Of a stretch of DNA of 64,000 nucleotides, positions 1-8,605 are shown in pieces. The notes below the pieces were generated by a model, which searched no databases, had not been told where the DNA came from, and was given only the letters and a program-made list of their open reading frames with translations. Both the position numbers and the translations under genes were made by a program. Each line of letters opens with the position of its first letter. Positions within the stretch are counted from its first letter, which is position 1. The DNA is from Terasakiispira papahanaumokuakeensis (GTDB taxonomy: Bacteria > Pseudomonadota > Gammaproteobacteria > Pseudomonadales > Halomonadaceae), in assembly GCF_001709345.1 (NCBI RefSeq), contig NZ_MDTQ01000001.1, positions 1,649,108-1,713,107 on the forward strand, in the 5' to 3' direction.

Positions 1-308
1 CCTTGGAATAGGTGGCTATATTCCGCAACAGACTCACCGTAAAGCGCTAGAAGACGCGTAAGCAATTGTTCATGCAACGCAGTATTGTTTGCCGTATCAA
101 AGCCCAAACGAACCAAAGCGCTACCGCCGTTAGAGACTTCATTGCGAATTTTTTCGTACGGTAAGGGCTCCAGCCCATGCTCTTGACAAAGACGGTTCAA
201 TGCATGAGCCAAGTCTGGCGCAGTATCGACTAATGTACCATCAAGATCGAAAAGTACCGCTTGTAGCGGCGGTGGTTCGTCCAAAGTCACGAGATAACTA
301 TCCTTCAT
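1..308 (-). CDS. gph: Phosphoglycolate phosphatase, HAD family (3' end outside window)
   Basis: Reading leftward from an ATG at 306-308, the frame stays open to the window edge, giving about 102 residues. The HAD nucleophile motif FDLDGTLVDTAPDL places the catalytic Asp at residue 21, and the text that follows (LAHALNRLCQEHGL) matches the cap region of Gph enzymes, which hydrolyse 2-phosphoglycolate made during DNA repair or photorespiration-like metabolism. It lies downstream of ubiG on the same strand, an order common in gammaproteobacteria and probably an operon, although 232 bases separate them. The C-terminal half, with the remaining catalytic Lys and Asp, is outside the window, so other HAD subfamilies cannot be fully excluded. 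Confidence 0.85.
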   Translation of the reverse strand, partial: MKDSYLVTLDEPPPLQAVLFDLDGTLVDTAPDLAHALNRLCQEHGLEPLPYEKIRNEVSNGGSALVRLGFDTANNTALHEQLLTRLLALYGESVAEYSHLFQ

Positions 309-464
309 AAAAAGCAATGAGATGATAAGACTGACCTCAACGAATGAGAATTGAGTTCGAGAGGCCAATCGATATCAAGCACGGCGTCCAATAGCCATGT
401 ATTCAACTAGTAGCACATCCTGAACCAAATTGAGAAGTCTTAAATATGACCTCATATGCTTTTA

Positions 465-508
465 CTAGGTTCACGGACGCAATATGACCCGGTGACCCGT
501 GAACCTAG
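465..508. repeat. 12-bp perfect inverted repeat between ubiG and gph
   Basis: The arms ctaggttcacgg (465-476) and ccgtgaacctag (497-508) are exact reverse complements separated by 20 bases. It lies in the 232-base gap between two co-directional genes. No T-run follows on the transcribed minus strand, so it is more likely a processing or stabilising stem, or a protein site, than a terminator. Confidence 0.6.
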
Positions 509-540
509 GCGCAAGTCTTAAGCGACGGAGTCTCCCCCTT

Positions 541-1293
541 TCAGGATTCGGGCTTCAGGCAACGCATCATATAATTGACCTGCACATCTTTAGGCGTTAA
601 ACGGTAGTGCTTTGTCAACGGGTTATAAGTCAAACCAATCAATTCCCGCACTTCAAGCCCCGCATGACGCGCCCATTCCCCTAATTCAGAGGGCTTAATA
701 AATTTGCTGTACTCATGAGTCCCTCGTGGCAGCATTTTAAGTACATATTCTGCCCCCACAACCGCAAACAAATAAGCTTTTGGGTTCCGGTTAATTGTCG
801 AAAAGAACGCCTGGCCGCCAGGCTTTAGTAAGCGTTGGCAGGCATCAATCACAGAAGCCGGATCAGGTACATGTTCAAGCATTTCGAGACACGTCACGAC
901 ATCAAATTGCTCAGGCATCTCTTCGGCCAGCGCCTCTGCAGGAATCTGCCGATAATTGACCGAAACACCCGATTCCAATTGATGTAGACGCGCGACAGCC
1001 AGAGGCGCCTCACCCATATCGATACCGGTCACTTGGGCGCCTCGATGAGCCATAGCTTCACTTAAAATACCACCACCACACCCCACATCAAGCAACACCT
1101 TGCCTGCAACGTTAGCATGCTGATCAATCCAGTTCGCACGCAGGGGGTTGATCTCATGTAGCGGGCGGAAGTCACTTTCGGGATCCCACCAGCGTGAAGC
1201 CAATGCCTCAAACTTGGCAATTTCACCATGATCAACATTGGCACCCTCATAAGGTGATGAGTATTGAGCAGTCGACGCGGCTTCTTCTGGCAT
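541..1293 (-). CDS. ubiG: Ubiquinone biosynthesis O-methyltransferase UbiG
   Basis: A 250-residue class I SAM-dependent methyltransferase that carries out the two O-methylation steps of ubiquinone synthesis at the inner membrane. Motif I is [13 protein letters not shown] (about residues 67-79). It is preceded by the UbiG signature around [23 protein letters not shown] and followed by [16 protein letters not shown] and the late HEYSKFIKP block. The length matches the family. The ATG at 1291-1293 has a purine-rich AGAGAGAG ribosome-binding site. The gene reads away from the tRNA-Val cluster and probably leads into gph. Confidence 0.95.
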   Translation of the reverse strand: MPEEAASTAQYSSPYEGANVDHGEIAKFEALASRWWDPESDFRPLHEINPLRANWIDQHANVAGKVLLDVGCGGGILSEAMAHRGAQVTGIDMGEAPLAVARLHQLESGVSVNYRQIPAEALAEEMPEQFDVVTCLEMLEHVPDPASVIDACQRLLKPGGQAFFSTINRNPKAYLFAVVGAEYVLKMLPRGTHEYSKFIKPSELGEWARHAGLEVRELIGLTYNPLTKHYRLTPKDVQVNYMMRCLKPES

Positions 1294-1480
1294 TGTGATC
1301 TCTCTCTATGAAGTTCATTCACATATGCATTCATTCAGGCTTATGGGCCAATATGGCTCCTAGTTCAATCAAGCCCGACTTATGATGTGGCTTGACATCA
1401 TATCATATTGAATCATCAGGGGATGATGGCTGACTCATATCAGGATCATAAGACAGCATAGCTGGACCATCAAAAAAGGC

Positions 1481-1508
1481 TTGCGTTTCAGACTGCTATC
1501 TCTATAAT
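1481..1508 (+). promoter_or_regulatory. Sigma-70 promoter of the tRNA-Val cluster
   Basis: A TTGCGT -35 element (1481-1486), a 16-bp spacer and a perfect TATAAT -10 (1503-1508) stand 22 bases upstream of the first tRNA-Val. The bases after the -10 (GCCCTCCC) form a GC-rich discriminator of the kind usually linked to stringent control of stable RNA promoters. Confidence 0.75.
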
Positions 1509-1529
1509 GCCCTCCCGTAACGACATGAT

Positions 1530-1606
<77 letters not shown>

Positions 1607-1639
1607 CAATCGTGTCAGTATTGAAGTGGCTGAATATGC

Positions 1640-1716
<77 letters not shown>

Positions 1717-1755
1717 AGCCCTTCAAGCTTCATCAAGATGGCTCCCGCCTCAAAT

Positions 1756-1831
<76 letters not shown>

Positions 1832-1832
<1 letters not shown>

Positions 1833-1855
1833 ATGCTGAAATACAATTCAGCATT
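1832..1855 (+). terminator. Hairpin at the end of the tRNA-Val transcript
   Basis: aatgctgaa (1832-1840) pairs with ttcagcatt (1847-1855) around a 6-base loop, directly abutting the CCA of the third tRNA. Only a short pyrimidine stretch (tctc) follows, so termination may be incomplete here and finish at the stronger hairpin at 1970-1996. Confidence 0.5.
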
Positions 1856-1969
1856 TCTCAGTAATCCTCCAGTTTAAGCGCCTATTCCATTAATAGAATA
1901 CTCATTAATAGACAGTGTCATTTTATATCATGGCCTGTTGTGGCCCAGGCTTTATGGGCACCAATACGC

Positions 1970-1996
1970 AAAAACCGGCGATATTCGCCGGTTTTT
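1970..1996. terminator. Bidirectional terminator between tRNA-Val cluster and grxA
   Basis: aaaaaccggcg (1970-1980) and cgccggttttt (1986-1996) form an 11-bp stem with a 5-base loop. It ends in a T-run on both strands, so it can serve the tRNA transcript on + and grxA on -. Confidence 0.85.
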
Positions 1997-2033
1997 GCTT
2001 AGAAACACCCAGTTTTGGGAATATCAAAGAAGA

Positions 2034-2297
2034 TTAAGCACCAATCCAACCTTCATTTTTGGCATGCTGCTCAAATTCAGTGAAGCCACCAATATGCGTT
2101 TGGTCGACAAAAATCTGAGGCACTGTCTCAACTGGCTTACCAATGGTCTTTTCCATGTCGGCTTTAGTAATACCTTCTTCATGGATGTCGATATAGCGAA
2201 AACTAAAGTCATCACGCTCTTCAGATAAGCGCTCTGCGAGTTCTTTGGCACGAGTACAAAAAGGGCAGCCTGCACGACCAAAAATAACAGTAAACAT
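2034..2297 (-). CDS. grxA: Glutaredoxin 1 (GrxA)
   Basis: An 87-residue glutathione-dependent thiol oxidoreductase with the dithiol active site CPFC at residues 11-14. The family segments KPVETVPQIFVD (cis-Pro loop) and HIGGFTEFEQ (glutathione-binding GG) are present. The protein is very close in wording to enterobacterial GrxA, so the GrxA subfamily is chosen over GrxC. It reduces ribonucleotide reductase and protein disulfides in the cytoplasm. The ATG at 2295-2297 follows AGAGGA at good spacing. The gene appears monocistronic, ending at the bidirectional hairpin 1970-1996. It could cooperate with glutathione reductase encoded at 10059. Confidence 0.95.
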   Translation of the reverse strand: MFTVIFGRAGCPFCTRAKELAERLSEERDDFSFRYIDIHEEGITKADMEKTIGKPVETVPQIFVDQTHIGGFTEFEQHAKNEGWIGA

Positions 2298-2936
2298 AAT
2301 AATAATTCCTCTCTTCTTAAGTCGGTTGGAATTGAAGAAGCCTCATCACTTCATCAAAAAATATACGATCGAGCATCAGCAGCGAGCTGACCCACTCCCA
2401 ACAAATGACGGACAATGAACCTTTCCTTCTCAAGCCACTCAACTCGTCGAAGGCTGAGCCGATGAGTTTGTCTCTATCGATGGGACTAGTGTCTTGCAAA
2501 ATAAGGTGGGGGTCTAATTGCAATTCTTCAAGATCATAATTAAGAAATGCTATTAAAAAACAAGCATGATTAACTTTTGATGATCAATATATCGGGATTT
2601 TGCGAATATCATAGCCGAAAAACAGGACACCACTCAAAAGCTTCAGTCACGAGAACTAGAGGTATGGGGAGGAGGGGCAGGAGGCTTGCAGAAAGACCAT
2701 AAAATAAAACGGCCCACGAGGGGCCGTTTTGATATTTGCTTGAACGAGCGCCTAGAAGTTCCTTTCCTAACGCTGAATATAGAATAAAGAAAACTCCTTC
2801 AGCTCCCTAGAGGTCAATGTCATGGAAGAGTGTACGCATTTGCATACACCGCAGGTGAATCGATACCTGACGAGACAACCCAGCACACCGCAATGATCTC
2901 CTTTGATGAGCAAGGGTGCCCCAAATACACTCAGGG
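2298..2936. other. 639-base region without a convincing gene
   Basis: This gap between grxA and alr holds one clear hairpin (2706-2730). A 68-codon minus-strand open frame (2317-2523) has a composition that does not look like a conserved protein; part of it, around 2438-2458, resembles the CTTCGAC/CTCAG cores of REP-type repeats. A purine-rich patch (about 2664-2685) is also present. I see no RNA gene. Confidence 0.6.
2706..2730. terminator. Terminator-like hairpin downstream of alr
   Basis: aaaacggccc (2706-2715) and gggccgtttt (2721-2730) form a 10-bp stem with a 5-base loop, with T-ended arms on both strands. It is 206 bases beyond the alr stop and would act on minus-strand transcription from alr. 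Confidence 0.7.
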
Positions 2937-4019
2937 TTAGCGGTATCGTCGCGGCACTCGTGGCAGTAGACCTGTCATCAGCGTATAGCTAATCGTGTCA
3001 CAAGCAGCCGCCACTTCATTAATATCAAGCCCTTCTCCCCATAACACGACGTCATCACCAGGCTGGGCATTAGGTTGATCACTTAAATCAACGGTTAACA
3101 TATCCATTGATACGCGACCCGCTAAAGGCACTCGCTGACCATTAACTAATACCGGCGTACCATCAACGGCATGCCTAGGGTAGCCATCCCCATAACCTGC
3201 TGCAACGACGCCAATACGCGTGGGGGTTTGAGGCGTAACAAATCGCCCGCCGTAACCTATGGGCTCACCTGCGGGTAACTCACGCACACTAATTAACTTT
3301 GAACGCAGTGTCATCACGGTCTGCAATTGATCACCCACTGGGTGACCTGTCGGCAGGGGAGAAGCGCCATAAAGCATAATCCCAGGGCGGACCCAGTCGC
3401 CTTGAGCCTCAGGAAACTGCATCGTCGCTGGAGAATTGGCAATGCAAAGCGGTAATTGATACTGAGCCGCGAGCGCTTTCATCAACTCTATCTGCCGCGA
3501 GGTGTAAGGGTTATCTGCCTCATCGGCACGCGCAAAATGTGTCATTAAACCGAGCTGGCCTACTGCCTTTAACCCCTTAAGGCGCTCAATCACTTGAGCT
3601 AAAGCATCGTCAGGACAGAACCCGAGTCGGTGCATACCTGAATCGACTTTTAGCCATAGCGTTAGATTGCCCTCCTGATCACAGGCTTCCAACATCTGTA
3701 ACTGCCATTCACTATGTAGGCTACACCACAGCTGATGCTCATGGAGTAATTCAATTTCCGATGACTCGAAAAAACCTTCCAGAAGTAGAATAGGGGTCTG
3801 GATAGAAGCCTCTCTGAGTGTCAATGCCTCTTCGATCGTCGCGACCCCGAATGCGGGCGCATCATTGACTAAAGCCTGAGCAACCTGAACGGCGCCATGA
3901 CCATAAGCATCAGCTTTCACAATCGCAATGGCCTTGGCATTAGGCGCGCATTGCTGCGCCAAGTGATAATTATGCTGCAATGCCTGTAAATTAATATCGG
4001 CGTAGAGAGGTCGACTCAT
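2937..4019 (-). CDS. alr: Alanine racemase
   Basis: A PLP-dependent enzyme that interconverts L- and D-alanine for peptidoglycan. The PLP lysine lies in AIVKADAYGHG (Lys35 from the chosen start). The C-terminal domain carries GYGDGYPR and RVSMDMLTVDL and ends in the usual RVPRRY-type tail. I chose the ATG at 4017-4019 (360 residues), because it gives the typical MSRPLYADINLQALQHNY start. A TTG four codons upstream (4031) is possible but has no better ribosome-binding site. The gene is divergent from the phosphodiesterase at 4168. Whether it is the biosynthetic (Alr) or catabolic (DadX) type cannot be read from sequence; no dadA is nearby. Confidence 0.95.
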   Translation of the reverse strand: MSRPLYADINLQALQHNYHLAQQCAPNAKAIAIVKADAYGHGAVQVAQALVNDAPAFGVATIEEALTLREASIQTPILLLEGFFESSEIELLHEHQLWCSLHSEWQLQMLEACDQEGNLTLWLKVDSGMHRLGFCPDDALAQVIERLKGLKAVGQLGLMTHFARADEADNPYTSRQIELMKALAAQYQLPLCIANSPATMQFPEAQGDWVRPGIMLYGASPLPTGHPVGDQLQTVMTLRSKLISVRELPAGEPIGYGGRFVTPQTPTRIGVVAAGYGDGYPRHAVDGTPVLVNGQRVPLAGRVSMDMLTVDLSDQPNAQPGDDVVLWGEGLDINEVAAACDTISYTLMTGLLPRVPRRYR

Positions 4020-4167
4020 GACAGAATCCAAAACAGAAATAAAAACAAGGAATAAGGCAGTTACTTTACTCTTATTCAGGCTTGTTTTTTGGTAAATTTC
4101 AAGCTGATCCCAGTGCTAAGCTCTGATTTAAACTCTCAAAGCAGTTTCTTTTTCTAAGGTAAGCATC

Positions 4168-4944
4168 ATGCTGATGTCAGGTTTGATTGGCCACAGAGGC
4201 GCGCGACAACTGGCGCCAGAAAATACCCTCTCCGGGATGAGTGCTGCTATTGATCACCAGATCGAATGGATAGAAGCCGATGTCATGCTGACATCAGATC
4301 ATGTACCGATTATCTTTCATGACGATCACCTTCAACGCGTGACACGCCATAAGGGCACCACAGACCAACAGACATGGGCTCAGCTACAGGCGATACAAGT
4401 ACAACCGCCTTATGGCAGTCATTGGCCAGCGGATACCATTCCTTCATTGGTCCAATGGTTAAGCACTGCACGAACTCTTGGTGTCGGGCTCAACCTCGAA
4501 ATCAAGCCAAGCCAGCCTAAGCTTGCCAAGCTTACCGCTCGCTTGATGCTAGAAGTGCTTAAGGACTTTCCCGATCTTCCCATTGTGATCTCTAGTTTTA
4601 ATGGCGCAGCGTTAGACACTTGTCTCAATATAGCCCCAACCTACCCCAGAGCACGTTTATGGGACCAGCTGCCCACTCACTGGGCGGACGATGCTAGACG
4701 CCTAGGCGTCAGCGCGATTAATCTCAATAACTTCAAACTACGCCGCCACCAGGTTGAGCAACTCAAATCACAAGGGCTTGAGTGCTATGTCTATACTGTC
4801 AACCGCCCGGCAAGGGCGCAAAAACTTTATCACTGGGGAGTAAGTGGAATTTTCACCGACCGCCCGGATCTAATGCGGGAAACGGCGTTTAGCCGTAGCA
4901 GCCATATTCGGCAGGCATTGGATGTGAACGACTCAATCGAATGA
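4168..4944 (+). CDS. Glycerophosphodiester phosphodiesterase
   Basis: A 258-residue GDPD TIM-barrel enzyme that hydrolyses deacylated phospholipids to sn-glycerol 3-phosphate and an alcohol. The catalytic opening IGHRGARQLAPENTLSGM, the metal-binding EADVMLTSDHVPIIFHDD and the later NLEIKPS are all present. There is no signal peptide, so it is the cytoplasmic UgpQ-like type rather than periplasmic GlpQ. AAGG precedes the ATG at suitable spacing. The Smr-domain gene follows 35 bases later, suggesting co-transcription without an obvious functional link. Confidence 0.9.
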   Translation: MLMSGLIGHRGARQLAPENTLSGMSAAIDHQIEWIEADVMLTSDHVPIIFHDDHLQRVTRHKGTTDQQTWAQLQAIQVQPPYGSHWPADTIPSLVQWLSTARTLGVGLNLEIKPSQPKLAKLTARLMLEVLKDFPDLPIVISSFNGAALDTCLNIAPTYPRARLWDQLPTHWADDARRLGVSAINLNNFKLRRHQVEQLKSQGLECYVYTVNRPARAQKLYHWGVSGIFTDRPDLMRETAFSRSSHIRQALDVNDSIE

Positions 4945-4979
4945 CCTCCGTACATATTGACCAGTGAGGGGAGAGTTCC

Positions 4980-5588
4980 ATGACAACATTTGAAGAACAG
5001 TCTTTGTTTCATGAAGCCATGGCCGACGTTCAACCTATAACCTATAAAGGCCATCGGCACCTCGACCAATCAATAAACCGACAGCCCGATGAGAAAACAT
5101 TAGAAGCGAGACGTCAGGCCGCTGCGCTTGAGGATGAGCAGCAATTATTGCGCTGGTTAAGCACTGAAAATATTGAGTTAATTGACCCGCTAACACCGCT
5201 CAACTTCCACCTAGAAGGCATTCAACAGGGCGTCATGCAAAAGCTTCGTCAAGGCCGTTACCCGCCTGATGCTCAACTTGTTCTTCTGCGCAAAAGGCTG
5301 GACCAAGTCCGCCGTGAATTAAGCCAGTTTATGCAGGATTCAGTTCAGGCAGGACTGCGTAATTTATTGATCATCCATGGCAAGAGCAAAGAAAAAGACG
5401 TTGCAGGCCATACCAATGTTGTGCGCAGCATGGTGGCCACCTGGCTTCAAGAATACCCAGAAGTACTGGCTTATCACCAAGCATCGGAACGGCACGGGGG
5501 GCGAGGCGCGCTCTATATACTGCTCAGAAAAAGCCCTGAGGCACGCTTGGCCAATCGAGAATATTTTGCCAAGCGCCGCAATCGTTAA
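4980..5588 (+). CDS. Smr-domain protein (SmrA/YdaL type)
   Basis: A 202-residue protein with a C-terminal Smr domain. The core is NLLIIHGKSKE (about residues 128-138), then GHTNVVRSMVATWL and the GGRGALYILLRK strand. Smr domains, also found at the end of MutS2, are associated with nuclease activity on DNA or ribosome-linked RNA. The N-terminal half is charged and helical with a DPLTPLNFHLEGI segment typical of proteobacterial YdaL/SmrA. A GAGGGGAGAG ribosome-binding site lies just before the ATG. It is convergent with the phosphatase gene, the stop codons being only 48 bases apart and without a visible terminator. Confidence 0.88.
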   Translation: MTTFEEQSLFHEAMADVQPITYKGHRHLDQSINRQPDEKTLEARRQAAALEDEQQLLRWLSTENIELIDPLTPLNFHLEGIQQGVMQKLRQGRYPPDAQLVLLRKRLDQVRRELSQFMQDSVQAGLRNLLIIHGKSKEKDVAGHTNVVRSMVATWLQEYPEVLAYHQASERHGGRGALYILLRKSPEARLANREYFAKRRNR

Positions 5589-5636
5589 GTGTTTCTTATC
5601 AATAACACGGTTAGCCTCGTCACCTAACCTTCAACA

Positions 5637-6461
5637 TCATACTGCGACTGACGTCACGATATCATTCAACGCCTGATGAATCTCAGGCGTTGAAACTAAC
5701 CAGTGATCACCGGTGAGATAGCGTGTCTCAGTGACGGGTTGAAAATGGCTGGCTTCTGCACCTGCCTCTTCTGCGATCAGGATGCCAGCAGCGAAGTCCC
5801 ACAAACTGACCGTTTCGTAATAGCCATCCAGGCGGCCACATGCAACATGACACAAGTCCAAAGCCGCTGAGCCACAACGCCGAATATCCTGACAGTGAGT
5901 CAACACCTGGGTTAGCGTTGGGATGAGCGCATGCCGTTGTGCCCGCTCATAGGGGAAGCCAGTACCAATCAGAGCCGTTTTCAAGGCCTTGTGATGACTG
6001 ACTTGAATGGCTTGATTATTCAAAGTTGCTCCCTTCCCGAGTTGGGCAGCAAACATTTCATCGAGAAAAGGGGCATATACCACACCAAGATAAGGGCGCC
6101 CTTGGTGATACCACGCAATAGAAACCGCAACGTGGGGCAGGCCATGCGCAAAGTTCACCGTACCGTCGATAGGGTCAATCACCCACATATCATGAGATAA
6201 AGCTGTATTAGAACGGTGAGGGAAGCTTTCCTCACTCACAATCTGATCTTCAGGAAAAGTCGCACGAATCGCATCACACAGCATTTGGTCAATGTGCCGA
6301 TCAACATTCGTAACGAGTTCTTGCTGCTCACCTTTGTATGTCCATTGAATCGCCTTATCTTTATGATCAGCAAAACGGGCCTGCTTCATGATCTCGCCCG
6401 CCTCACGCGCCCATTTTTGGGCCCATTCCATTCTCTTTGCAACTTCGACCTGAGATGACAT
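5637..6461 (-). CDS. Inositol-monophosphatase-family phosphatase
   Basis: A Mg-dependent phosphatase of the IMPase/CysQ superfamily. Metal and catalytic motifs in order are EES (about residue 82), WVIDPIDGTVNFAHGLPHVAVSIA and, near the end, LWDFAAGILIAEEAGA. The frame remains open to 6554, but the ATG at 6459-6461 is preceded by GGAG at 9 bases and starts a normal-length protein of 274 residues; the extra 31 residues upstream look non-coding. The substrate may be inositol phosphate, another sugar phosphate or 3'-phosphoadenosine phosphate. Similarity to SuhB is only superfamily-wide, so no symbol is given. Confidence 0.88.
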   Translation of the reverse strand: MSSQVEVAKRMEWAQKWAREAGEIMKQARFADHKDKAIQWTYKGEQQELVTNVDRHIDQMLCDAIRATFPEDQIVSEESFPHRSNTALSHDMWVIDPIDGTVNFAHGLPHVAVSIAWYHQGRPYLGVVYAPFLDEMFAAQLGKGATLNNQAIQVSHHKALKTALIGTGFPYERAQRHALIPTLTQVLTHCQDIRRCGSAALDLCHVACGRLDGYYETVSLWDFAAGILIAEEAGAEASHFQPVTETRYLTGDHWLVSTPEIHQALNDIVTSVAV

Positions 6462-6820
6462 TTCTGACGCTCCGCAATTCAATATCGAGTTTAAATGGCC
6501 CTGAGCACGCACCGCAGCATTCTGGCAGTCATTACCGTGACATCTCGACCTCACCGTATCATTCCAGGGGTAATCCCATGAGTTGATCTACATTATCAAT
6601 CATACTAAAGCGCTTTCATATCATCGTCGTAGTGATGCTATCTAATGATAAAATTTTAACTTCACTCTAATGATTCCAATCTCGATACAGTACACATAGT
6701 GTGTGTAGTGTGTGACATCGAGTGGTGGCATGTGATAGACCGCTTGAACCGAAAGGGCAGCGCAAAGTGTGTCCCATTCTTTCAGACTGAAACTTAGATT
6801 CAGAGGTTACGTACACAGGT
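6462..6820. other. 359-base divergent intergenic region
   Basis: The region separates the phosphatase gene (minus) from the small membrane-protein gene (plus). It contains a GTGT-rich stretch (about 6692-6714) flanked by the short complementary words ctcgat and atcgag. I see no RNA gene and no clear promoter; the promoters of both flanking genes must lie here. Confidence 0.5.
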
Positions 6821-7192
6821 ATGATCAAGTTCATTAGCTGGCTCATGACCAGCGTATTGTTACTGGCAGGCTTATGGTTCAGTCAGTTCTATCTACTCTC
6901 AGGTTTAATGTTGATCCTGGTCGGCCTGATTTGGTGGCCACCGACACGGCATTATGCGCTGCATCGTTGGCAACTGCCGCATATGCCATTGCTACATGTT
7001 GGGGTCAGCTTATGTTTATTGGTTGTGGCCCTGTTCGCATTCATTGGGCAGTATCAACAAACGTTACTCACACAAGCCCAGCAAGCCGGATTCTCGACTG
7101 TTGAGCAATGGCGCCAGGCACAAGAAGAGGCCGAATCAGCAGCGTCAATGACATCAAAAACAGAGCACTCAACAAAGCAACCTAGTGAGTGA
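6821..7192 (+). CDS. Small membrane protein of unknown function
   Basis: A 123-residue protein that I do not recognise. Residues 7-43 form one long or two closely spaced hydrophobic segments ending in WWPPTRHYALHRW; residues 58-76 form another. The last 45 residues are hydrophilic and helical (FSTVEQWRQAQEEAESAAS). An AGG lies upstream of the ATG. The stop is 216 bases before the HD-GYP gene on the same strand. Composition resembles its neighbours, so it is probably a real native gene, but no function can be inferred. Confidence 0.65.
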   Translation: MIKFISWLMTSVLLLAGLWFSQFYLLSGLMLILVGLIWWPPTRHYALHRWQLPHMPLLHVGVSLCLLVVALFAFIGQYQQTLLTQAQQAGFSTVEQWRQAQEEAESAASMTSKTEHSTKQPSE

Positions 7193-7369
7193 TATCGATA
7201 TGCCTCAACGCCTTGGCGCATCCTTATATTACCTAGCTGTAAGTCTTTGTAATACTCGACTTTTCCATCATGCATTCGAAGAGAGGGTCGGTTAGGATGT
7301 GCATGGTTTACACTGACTAAAGCCTCAAACGCGGTGCTATCGGATCTGATTAGAACCTATCAGCCTATG

Positions 7370-7381
7370 TGGGCTAGCCCA
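7370..7381. promoter_or_regulatory. Perfect 12-bp palindrome upstream of the HD-GYP gene
   Basis: TGGGCTAGCCCA is fully self-complementary and ends 27 bases before the ATG at 7409. Its size and position would suit a repressor or activator site, but no regulator can be assigned. Confidence 0.35.
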
Positions 7382-7408
7382 TAACGCTGATAACACACAG
7401 GACTGTCC

Positions 7409-8602
7409 ATGTTGATCGACGATAATCAGGGACTTTACCCCCTTGAAGATGATGAAATTGCCCTTGGGGATACTTTGCCGTGGACGGTTTTTAGTGCGGA
7501 TGGCAAGCTACTTATGCGAGAAGGTGCGCAAGTCGATAGCCAACGAAAACTCGACATGCTACTCGGCAGTGGCCACCGAGAAAGAGCCAAGCCGCAAACC
7601 CCTGAAGAAGAGCAAGCGGAAGAAGATGCTCATCTGCCTCAACCCGTGCGTTATGCTCATGACACTAACCCTTTTACGGAACTCGACGAGTTCTGTTATG
7701 CCCTCGCCGATATATTTGTCACACTGGATCACGAAGAGCAGCCCAAGCCCGGCAGTATCGAGCGACGCTGTTACGAACTGGTTTCGCAAATTCAAGGACT
7801 TTGTAAGCTCAATGGCGATGCATTACTAGGCGCAGTGCATTTAAACAGTCGGCAGCCTTATATTGTTCAGCATCCGCTACATGTGGCGATTATCTCAGCC
7901 CTCATTGCGAAAAAGCTGAATATCCCACAACGCTATCAATTGCCCATGTTGGCTGCAGCACTCACACAAAACGTGGGTATGAATGCTTATCAGCTGCAAT
8001 TGAACCGTCAGCGCAAGCCTTTAACGCCTAAACAGCGCGAACTGGTTAATAGACACCCGATCCAAAGTGTCAAACTCCTGGAAAAAGCAGGCGTAACCGA
8101 TCCATTATGGTTAGAAGTTGTTCTTCAGCACCATGAAAAAATTGATGGCAGTGGTTATCCGAAGGGATTAAAAGGACGTCAGATACGCGCAGAAGCGAGG
8201 GTCATTGCGCTGGGTGATGTATACTCGGCCCTGGTCTCTAGTCGTCCCTATCGGCCTGGGTTGAGTGCACAGCAAAGTCTCCGTGCTTTATTCAAACAGC
8301 GCGGAGCCCAATTTGACCCCAAGTTGACCATGATTTTTTTAAATGAACTCGGGATCTATCCACCCGGGGCTTGTGTCAAACTGAAAAGTAAAGAGACAGC
8401 AGTCGTGACTCAACGTACCCAGGACACTCGTGCTCCGGTTGTTGTCAGTGTCAAAGACCCCAAGGGGGAGCTTTATATGCGACCTCGTGAACGGGATACC
8501 AGCCTTGAACGTTACGCTGTTGTAGAATCTTTACCACGAGACGCCATTCCTCATTTGAACCCCACTATTTTATGGGATATCAAGCTAAAACGAGTCAACT
8601 AA
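7409..8602 (+). CDS. HD-GYP domain protein with degenerate HD dyad
   Basis: A 397-residue cytoplasmic protein. An N-terminal domain of about 140 residues, with an acidic linker (EEEQAEEDAH), precedes an HD-GYP domain (about 145-320). HD-GYP enzymes cleave cyclic di-GMP. The GYP part is intact: LQHHEKIDGSGYPKGLKG (His241-His242-Glu243, Gly249-Tyr250-Pro251) and RVIALGDVYSALVSSRPY. The metal-binding His-Asp dyad, normally in an LHDIGK-like context, reads LTQNVGM, so His-Asp is replaced by Gln187-Asn188. Histidines 158 and 216 remain. Catalysis is therefore doubtful, and a c-di-GMP-binding or protein-interaction role is more likely. The cytochrome gene starts 3 bases after the stop. Confidence 0.9.
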   Translation: MLIDDNQGLYPLEDDEIALGDTLPWTVFSADGKLLMREGAQVDSQRKLDMLLGSGHRERAKPQTPEEEQAEEDAHLPQPVRYAHDTNPFTELDEFCYALADIFVTLDHEEQPKPGSIERRCYELVSQIQGLCKLNGDALLGAVHLNSRQPYIVQHPLHVAIISALIAKKLNIPQRYQLPMLAAALTQNVGMNAYQLQLNRQRKPLTPKQRELVNRHPIQSVKLLEKAGVTDPLWLEVVLQHHEKIDGSGYPKGLKGRQIRAEARVIALGDVYSALVSSRPYRPGLSAQQSLRALFKQRGAQFDPKLTMIFLNELGIYPPGACVKLKSKETAVVTQRTQDTRAPVVVSVKDPKGELYMRPRERDTSLERYAVVESLPRDAIPHLNPTILWDIKLKRVN

Positions 8603-8605
8603 CAC

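Noticed and set aside
2317-2523. 68-codon minus-strand open frame downstream of grxA
   Set aside because: The peptide has no recognisable family pattern, no good ribosome-binding site, and overlaps repeat-like DNA. I treat it as non-coding.
6462-6554. 31-residue N-terminal extension of the inositol-monophosphatase-like protein
   Set aside because: A GGAG-preceded ATG at 6461 gives the normal family start; the extension is Cys/Arg/His-rich and unlike the family.
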